Origin: Ectocarpus siliculosus
Lineage: Eukaryota; Sar; Phaeophyceae; Ectocarpales; Ectocarpaceae
Reading direction: 5' to 3'
NCBI GenBank assembly: GCA_000310025.1
Contig: FN649726.1
Location: forward strand, 489,585 to 549,499
DNA: 59,915 bases
Below the pieces are notes generated by a model that saw only the letters and a list, made by a program, of their open reading frames with translations, ran no database searches and was not told where the DNA came from. The first letter of the stretch is position 1. Each line of letters starts with the position of its first letter. The translations under genes were made by a program, and so were the position numbers. Shown here in pieces: positions 52,801 to 59,915 of the stretch.

Positions 52801-54693
52801 AATGATGCCCGTTTGAGATTTCAACAGCCGACCATACAGCAGTCAGTTTCTCTCGTGCACCACCCAGTCGCTACTACTGCTCCTGAACAAGAGGCCATGT
52901 ACGAGCCACCGCATCATCCTCAACTGTCACAAAATCCGGATTTTAGTGCTTCCAGATTTGCCGCTTCGCCTAGAGGACCAGTTTTGCATGCACCTTCGCG
53001 TGCGCCTTCGCCGGTGCCCTCGATTGCACCCGCCACGAGCCCTTTGAGGCAGGAATTTTCTGGAGAACGTTTGCAGTCATCGCTGCCAGCTGGAATTTTG
53101 CGGACGAGCCCTTTGCGGCAGGAATTTTCTGGACGACCCTCTTTGTCGAAACCTCTGGCGCAGCAGGCTTTTGTGCCACAGCGAGTGTCTCTGGTGACAG
53201 GTGCAAGTTCTGTGGCTGGGGACTCCGACGCGCAGTCCCTGCAAGATGTTTCACAGAGAGTGCCGCCGCCGCAGGATGACGCTGCTTTGCCCTTATCGTC
53301 CACAGGAGCGAGGAAGCGTCAGGAGGCTCTTGACGCCGCTGCAGCCGAGGCAGCAGAAGCCGATCTCATTCGCATACAGAATATGATGGACAACATGAAG
53401 CCGGAGCATTTGGACAGTGTTAATCGTTTGCCGCTTGGTTCGGATCCTGATGAATTTTCCCGTTTTGCTTCCAGCTGCCAAGGAGTTGTCGCTGAAATTC
53501 TTCGGAAAAGTGATGTCAAGCGTAAACAGAGTTTTAACTCTTCGACGTGGGCCAGTGGATGGCTCCCTCTACTGCGTAAACGGGTCCGTGCTGCAGTTGT
53601 CGACGCGCAAACCGCGAATCGTGCTACTTTGGAATTTCTCGATGCCACCTTTTAGCAGGTAGAAGCTCACTTGCGCAAAGACCCGTCAGGACCCTCTACG
53701 TACACCTTCTTTATTCAGAAGCTGGCTGCTGCGTGGGATACCGAGGACAAGACTTCGGGCATTGACCGTCTTCGTAGCTTCGGAGTGCCCAACGATGAGA
53801 AGTTTGGAGAATACATTAGGCAATTTAAGGCTCTGACGATGACGGTCATGGTGTCGAATACTGCATTCAAGCCTTCCGCTGCTCAGGTTCAGATTGCTGT
53901 TCGGGACTCCATGCTCAAGCAGTTTCCGGTTTTGTCTGGACAATTGTACAAGGACGCTCAATTGACCATGGAGGCCCCTTTTGGGCGACATGACACTTGT
54001 CTGGAGGACATGTGGGAGGCTTTGGACAAGCGTACGATAGCCCACACACCTGCAGTGAACGGACAAGAATTTTTTGCTGTGTCTTCGACAAACCTTAGGA
54101 GTTTTTCTGCTGTTTCGCGTGCGGTGGCTTCTTCGACGTTGCGCTCGTCTTCGCCTGCATCTTGGAGCAAGGGCCCTTCGTCTGCTGTGATGAGTGTAGA
54201 TCCGCAACCAATTGATGACCGGGACCCTTTCATGCTCCATTGCAGTGATTGGCCTCTGCAAGGCCACTACCAAGCGGTATACAATGTCGCCCTCGAGTAC
54301 GCCAAGACCAAACAGGATCCGCCTTTGTTTACTCCGTTGGTCACTAGCGAAGCTCGGCGAGATGCTCTCAGGCTATTCAAAGGAAAATGCCTCAACTGTT
54401 TGGGAGAAGACCATTCTTTCAAGCTCTGCACGAGCGGGTTTGTGAACGCCACTGGTTTGCTTAACCCTGACATCAAGATTCACATGGAGACAGACCCTGA
54501 TCTTTGGGGTAGGTGGCAAAAGCGCATGACTTCGCACAGGTGCGCGGGACGATATGTCTCCCGGAACAATTCATCTTCAGCACGTCCGCGCCGTAATGTT
54601 TCGGACAAGAAATCGGCGTCCAACACAGGGTCCTCTTCCATTTCTTCGGAGTCTTCGACTGCGAACAAGAGAGGTGGTAAGGGTAAAAACTGA
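49874..54693 (+). pseudogene. gag: gag of the 8.8-kb element
   Basis: Frames 49874-50125, 50103-52160, 51970-53655 and 53671-54693 follow each other. A 4-bp tandem insertion (ACGAACGAG, near 50050) causes the first break, a frame change near 52.1 kb the second, and TAG at 53653-53655 (CAG in the other copy) the third. The order is N-terminal globular part (DFSYVR, ADYPVVLSDLTP, HQAFITGRMLSC), Ala/Glu/Gly-rich middle, Arg/Asp/His-rich stretch (52.2-52.3 kb), LADMQLREHS segment, capsid-like part, zinc knuckle CLNCLGEDHSFKLC and UGA at 54691-54693. At about 1,500 codons it is far longer than a usual Ty3 gag. Confidence 0.75.
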
Positions 54694-57600
54694 CATGTCG
54701 ATGGCGGAGTTCAGCCGGTACTGCCGCCAACAGCATCCACCATGCGCCCTTCTGGTGTATCTCAAGATGTTCGTGTTCAACGTACTTCTTTAGGTACGCC
54801 CACTTCTGCATTTCAATCCCCCCAAGTTTCTCGGCCCGCCTCTTCGCCGCCCACCTCATCGTCTGCTGGTTCTGGCCGTGACAAATCCACTCCGGCAACA
54901 ACTTTGTGGTGTGGGCGAAAAGGAGGTAAGATGGCGAGCGGTTCACCCCAGCTCACCTCGTCGTCTCGGGTTTTAGAAGGAATAAGAAACTTGCCCTCTG
55001 CAATAAGTAAAGATTCCCCAGGTGTTGTCAACCAGGGATCTTCTAGAGTGTAGTAAGCGAGCCTTCTTCCACAGTCGTCCGGAATTCTACCGCCGATGCT
55101 CCTTCTACCAATTCTTCGCGACTTTCGGTGTCTCAGACCGTCCGTTGCCCCCGTGTGGTAGCACCTGATGCACATAACTTTTCCTCTGCTGCCCACCAAG
55201 TGTTGACTGCACCGCCGCCATCGAGATCGGATGGTGGTGCCCACCAAATTGTGGAAGGTTCGGCTCCTTTGTCAAGGGGGAGTACTCAAGAGCACCCTGC
55301 ACCAACTCGCCGAAGCCAGCATGATGCAGGAGTGACTACTCCTAACGAACAGGTCTCTAATAGCCGCCTTGCTAACATTGACCCAGCCGGAGTTGCCGCC
55401 CATAGGCCGCCCTCTGGAACCAGAAGCGCTGCGCTCTCGCCCGCGTCTACCTCGCTTTCAGGTTCTCCATCTTCGCGAATGGGGACCCGTCCGCTTGGTC
55501 ATTCTAACCCCGCTGTGCCTGGTGCCGTTGCCGATTAGCCCCGCACAAGCACAGTCGTTTGACGACACGCGTGAATATTTTTCGGACAATGTTTTCCTTT
55601 TCTGGAAACCTCCTTCGATCTTCTCGCAATGGACTCCTTCGATTTTTGACGTCCTGGGGGTGCGTTACTCATGTGGTGAGCAATTTATGATGTCGGAAAA
55701 GGCTAAGCTGTTTGGAGATACAGTCACGTACGATAAAATTATGGCCACTTCTGATCCGGCGCAACACAAGTCTTTAGGTCGTCAAGTACGTCCGTTCGAT
55801 TATGCTGAATGGGAGCGTCGTCGTGAAGAGATTGTGCTCACGGGTTCGTATGCCAAATTTGCTCAGAACGCTGCCATGAAACAACATTTGTTGGCTACAG
55901 GCAACCGTATACTTGCAGAAGCTAGCCCCTTTGATACTCTTTGGGGTATTGGCTTGCCTGCACACCATCCACATGCCGCAGACCCGTCCAAATGGTCGAC
56001 GTCTGGCAAAAACTTGCTTGGATTAGCATTGATGAGAGTTCGGCTCTTTCGTCTCCGGATGCGTTTGAGTCCAATGGACTTCGGCGCATCCCCCTCGCAG
56101 GTTGTGCTGAATTGGAGCCAGGCGCCATTCTTGGAGTTGCCGCGGCGCCTTTGTTGCGTGTGCCTGTGGAAACTTTGACCAAGTCTTTCACGTCCTCAAC
56201 TTCGTTGACTTCGCCGTCTTCGAACTCGTCGGCTCCGTCGCCATCGACGACAGTCTCTCGGGTCAACACCGTTGATCCCAATCCAGAGGCACGACCACCT
56301 TCGAACCCCGCGCCAGCCCCCCCTCCGCCGAAGCCGCCCCCACAGGAACTGATGGATCGTCTGTCAGAGGCGCAACGCTCCAGCTTCTCGCGTTTGTGGG
56401 ATAGATTGCCGTCGCACATGCATGCCATCGCTTTGATCTTCATGACCCTGGATGGTCGCCAGAGGCTATTGACCGATTAGCAGATGCATTGTGCGATTAT
56501 TCTGATGTGTTTTCAACTTCGAAGACGGATTTTGGTGCTTGACGGATTTTGCCCTTCAGCCTTTCTGTTCCTCCTGGGACGAAGCCTGTCGCTTCACGTC
56601 CCTACCGCATTAACCCATTGATGCAGAAGAAGGTGGACGCAGTGTTGGATCAATATTTGGCGGCTGGGCTTATTCAGCATTCCACCTCTCCGTGGGCCTC
56701 TCCTTTAGTGGTCATCCCCAAGAAGGACGGCTCGGTTCGGATCACCGTCAACTACAAGCGCCTTAATGCACTGGTGGGTTTAGATGGACAGCCTCTTCCG
56801 CGCGTGGACGGCATTTTGGACTCTTTGTACACAGGGAAGGTATTTTCCATCTTTGATCTCAACTCTGCTTTTCACCAGATTGTGTGCGACGAGGAGACCG
56901 TGCCTCTCACAGCCTTTTGCACGCCGACACAGCTCTTTGAGTGGCTGCGAATGCCGCAAGGAGCTAACGCGAGCCCTTCGTGGTTCGTGAAGGTCATCAA
57001 CCGTGTGGTGCAAGGCTTGGACCGCGTTTTGGCGTATTTGGACGATGTTATTTGCTTTGACGAGGAACCTTTGGAGCATGTGCGTAACATGATTGATTTA
57101 TTCAAACGCCTACGACAGTACAACCTCAAGCTGTCTCCAGGGAAGGCCCGTGTCGGAGCTACTCACGCCAATTTTCTGGGCCACACCATCTCCCCAGCCG
57201 GCGTTAGTCCGGATGGCGACAAGGTTCGAGCGCTCACGAAGATGCCACCGCCGGCGAATGTCAAGCAACTTCGGAGTCTCCTGGGCGGTTTGAGCTACTA
57301 CAGGAAATTTTTGAAGAACCTTGCCTCCAAGGTGAGACCGCTCAACGCCCTTCTCAAACAAGGCGTTCAGTTTAAGTACACCCCGAACATGGTCACGATG
57401 GGCAAATCGCTGCTTCACGACCTCTCCCGCCCCCCGATTTTGGTTTTCCCTGATTGGGATGCGGTTGAAGACAACAGTCGCCCTCTCCGTTTGTGCTCAG
57501 GCGCCTGCATAGACGGGTTTGGCGCTTCTCTAGAGCAAGAACAGTTGGATGGCACTGTGCGGCCTATTGTGTACATTAGCCGCGCTACTCTTCCGGCCGA

Positions 57601-58318
57601 ACGCAATTGGACCGTTTTGGATTTGGAGGCTGGTAGCATTGTCTGGGCTATTAAACAGCTTCGCGGATACCTTTGGTCGACAAAGTTTGTCATTTATTCT
57701 GATCACAAGGCTTTGGAGAGCATTGGCAAGGTCGGCGAACACAATGCTCGTGTGCAACGTTGGTTGGAGTATTTGTCCAACTACACGTACACTTTGGAGT
57801 ACAGGAAAGGTTCGGCGAATGGCAACGCGGATTTTCTTTCGAGACTGCCGTTGCCAGCGAGAGAGGAGGACAAGACCGGGCCTGACAGCATCGACGGTAT
57901 TGACCAGGCGGGCGTTTTTCTCATCCGGGCTTGTGGGTTCACCTATCATTCGTCTTCTACACCGGAGGTCGGTTTGGGTGGGCTCCGCCTTCCTTGTTCC
58001 GATGGTGTTTTTCCACCTTCTGTCTTGGAAGATTCGGACTATGGAGATTTTCGCAGACATGGACCACGCATGGACGAGCTTGCATCTTCGCCTCCTGCTG
58101 GAAAAGATTGCAGGAGTTCTTCGGGAGTTTTCGCGGTTTCGCCCGCTTCTGGAGATACTGTGCCTGTTTCTCCGTCTCCTTTCGTACTCATCAAGTCGCA
58201 TTGTGCACACCGGCATGTCCACGTTTTGTCTTCGTTGCCGGAACAAGGACCCCTTGTTTCTACGAATTTGAACAAGAGATGGAGAGAGTCAAGTGGAGAT
58301 GGTAGTGTTTTGGATTAA
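54694..58318 (+). pseudogene. pol: pol of the 8.8-kb element: NADAR, RT, RNase H
   Basis: In frame with gag after the UGA (ATG at 54742), then broken at 55053, about 55535, 56035 and 56480. NADAR lies at about 55.56-56.03 kb in an unbroken frame (FWKPPSIFSQW, SCGEQFMMSEKAKLF, YAKFAQN, WGIG, SGKNLLG). The next coding match is to sequence beyond the protease. RT and RNase H form one open frame 56549-58318 with FSIFDLNSAFHQI, YLDD, YISRATLPAERNW and YSDHKALES. Homology ends about 58262 and the frame stops at 58318. Confidence 0.85.
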
Positions 58319-59580
58319 TGTTTGGGATTTTTTCTTAGTGATTTGGAAGAGTTGGTATGCGATTGATTGTTTTCGGAGATAGATACTGTTTTGGTGTTGG
58401 AGTTTAGGATTTTGTCTTGGTTTTGATTTTGTTTTGGGATGAACTGGTATGAGAAGGATGATTTTGATATGTTGCCGGAGCATGACGATACATACGAGCA
58501 GGGAGGCTATTCGATATACTCGTAGCATAGCATGGGGGTGGTATATTGCGTATACATATGCGGGGATTGCAGTGACGAACTACGGAGGAACAAGAAGTTT
58601 CTTTGTGTTTTCCTTGGGAGTGTGGTAGATTGGGGGGAGATTCATGGAGATTCGTTCTGGGTGTTGAAGCGTTATGCGTGACTTGATGCCGTGATGGAAT
58701 GACGAGCTCAAGCACGCCCGCGATTAATACAACACGTTTTTCAACACGTCTACACGTCTTTACCTACCCTTACGGCCCGTCATGGCCGAGCTGCTCTACG
58801 CTCCCATCACACACAACTGAGCCACCCGAATTATCGATCAGATTTATGGTTTCGTAAAAACCTAACGGGGTATTTTCTGGCCTACGACGTGGTTCCCCTT
58901 ACACGTACAGTACATCTATCGCAGGCATAATTTTGTCGACAGTCATGTACCAGGTAGCAGTTAGTTCCCCCGTTGAGACGAAAGTTCAATGCACTCAGCA
59001 GGTGAGCAGTTTCGCGCAAGTCCCCGTTGTGGTCCATGTGCACGGGGTATGTATCAAGTAAGTGTGGCCATGAGAAGGGACCTATCAGATCGATTGATCA
59101 TTTGGAGATATCTCGCTGTTCGCCGCCGTGCGTGTCCGTTCGCCCTCTTATTTGGGCTAGCTAGGGTTACTGGGGTAAGCAACCTTGCCTTGCTGGCGTG
59201 AGGAACCTATGTAGACTTGTTACGTTCAACACAGCTAAGACCTATAGTCTCCGTGCAGCACCTATCGCGCAGCGGTCTGCCACAATTAGCGCCACACAGG
59301 TGGCCAGTGGGCACCGTTGTACGGGGGCGTTGAGTAACCTCCGGCCAACGTGGTTATTACATGGGATAACGTAGGGGGGTTACAGGCCGAGCCAGCAGAA
59401 CGTGCCCGGGTTGTGAAAGCGGTCATCATGCGAGGGTGGGTGTGAAGAGGGGGAGGGAGATAAAAACGGGCCGAGGATAAAAAAACACATGTGTGAGGGC
59501 TTTCACCTTCTTCAACCCTGCGGTCGCGGTACGGGGGACTTCGCCCGTCCGTCTTCACTACCGCAACGTCTTGTCAAGAA
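58319..59580. other. No gene seen
   Basis: TG-rich at first (58.3-58.7 kb), possibly remnant retroelement 3' sequence, but without clear match to the 14-kb element's 3' region. No LTR copy of the TGTTAAGGAG type is present up to the window end. Confidence 0.45.
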
Positions 59581-59585
59581 GAAAA

Positions 59586-59656
59586 CACGAGTAGGGGGGG
59601 ATTCGAACCGGCGACTTACTAATATCATATTACATTCTACCGCTACGCTACGTGTT
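59586..59656 (-). repeat. tRNA-like/SINE head
   Basis: The minus strand has A-box-like GTAGCGTAGCGGTAGAATG and B-box GGTTCGAATCC with tRNA spacing. The T-arm and acceptor do not pair well (GCCGG against CCCCC), so I read it as a degenerate tRNA-derived sequence. Confidence 0.4.
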
Positions 59657-59915
59657 GTGACATGGCGTGTGCGACATGCACGCCAATTTCATGAATGTAT
59701 AGTGGGGGGCTGAAAAAAATGTGTGGCACAGCACAGCCCACGACGCGGCCGATAAGCGCACACTTTGCCGTCCCCCCCACCCAAAAGCAGAAACTCCGAA
59801 TATTGTCGTCTCCCATTGCCAATCGGTTAATGGGAAGTTTTTGGTCAGTTAAGTTTTATGTTCCACACCAACAACATACCGTAAACGTCGGAGTTTTCCC
59901 CCCGAGGAGGGGATC

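Larger units (their letters stand above)
49446..58262 (+). mobile_element. Older, truncated relative of the 14-kb NADAR retrotransposon
   Basis: Has 5' LTR, PBS, full-length gag in the sense orientation, in-frame UGA, and pol parts with NADAR, RT and RNase H. Compared with the 14-kb copy it lacks the protease (a clean jump from the end of NADAR to the LSSPDAF segment near 56.04 kb), and everything after HVHVLSSLPE (58.26 kb): integrase, chromodomain and 3' LTR. Several frameshifts and stops show that it is dead. It serves as the reference for the normal order of the gag N-terminus. Confidence 0.85.

Overview
This is nuclear DNA of an intron-rich eukaryote. Exons are short (about 80-400 bp) and GC-rich with GT-AG introns, microsatellites are common (CAG, CAA, GA, ACGC), and about half of the window is retroelement sequence. 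The mix fits a photosynthetic stramenopile, and a brown alga of the Ectocarpus type is my best guess: multi-exon tyrosinase-like gene, CER1/WAX2-type gene, chromodomain Ty3 elements, a Copia relic and a Helitron relic. This placement is inference from style and gene content, not from a marker gene.

Layout. (1) 0.8-10.65 kb, plus strand: one 12-exon gene whose introns can be followed with consistent phases. It encodes a C-terminal CER1/CER3/WAX2-type domain joined to a flavin-containing monooxygenase (FMO). Its 5' end lies left of the window or was not found. (2) 10.65-13.6 kb: intergenic, with a short telomere-like repeat. (3) 13.6-24.7 kb, minus strand: a membrane-anchored tyrosinase (type-3 copper) gene of at least nine exons. 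Its first exon and 5' flank are partly duplicated at 25.9-26.5 kb. (4) 27,733-41,733, minus strand: a young 14-kb Ty3/gypsy-type LTR retrotransposon, with 295-bp LTRs differing at one base and a 5-bp target duplication TAGAT. A 3.5-kb 5' part (gag N-terminus) is inverted. (5) 42.7-43.4 kb: an orphan Helitron-type N-terminus. (6) 46.3-49.4 kb: foldback palindromes followed by a decayed Ty1/copia pol. (7) 49,446-58,262, plus strand: an older, broken relative of the 14-kb element, with 5' LTR, gag and parts of pol but without protease, integrase or 3' LTR. (8) 58.3-59.9 kb: no gene seen.

The most interesting system is the retrotransposon family. Both copies carry, between gag and protease, a complete NADAR (YbiA/DUF1768) domain, a fold known for acting on ADP-ribose/NAD-type and riboflavin-intermediate N-glycosidic substrates. 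In both copies gag and pol are in one frame separated by a single UGA, which suggests stop-codon readthrough. In the young copy integrase is followed, after an in-frame UAA, by a chromodomain and a Tudor-like module. The second highlight is the WAX2_C-FMO fusion, which puts an alkane/wax-type domain and a flavin oxygenase in one polypeptide.
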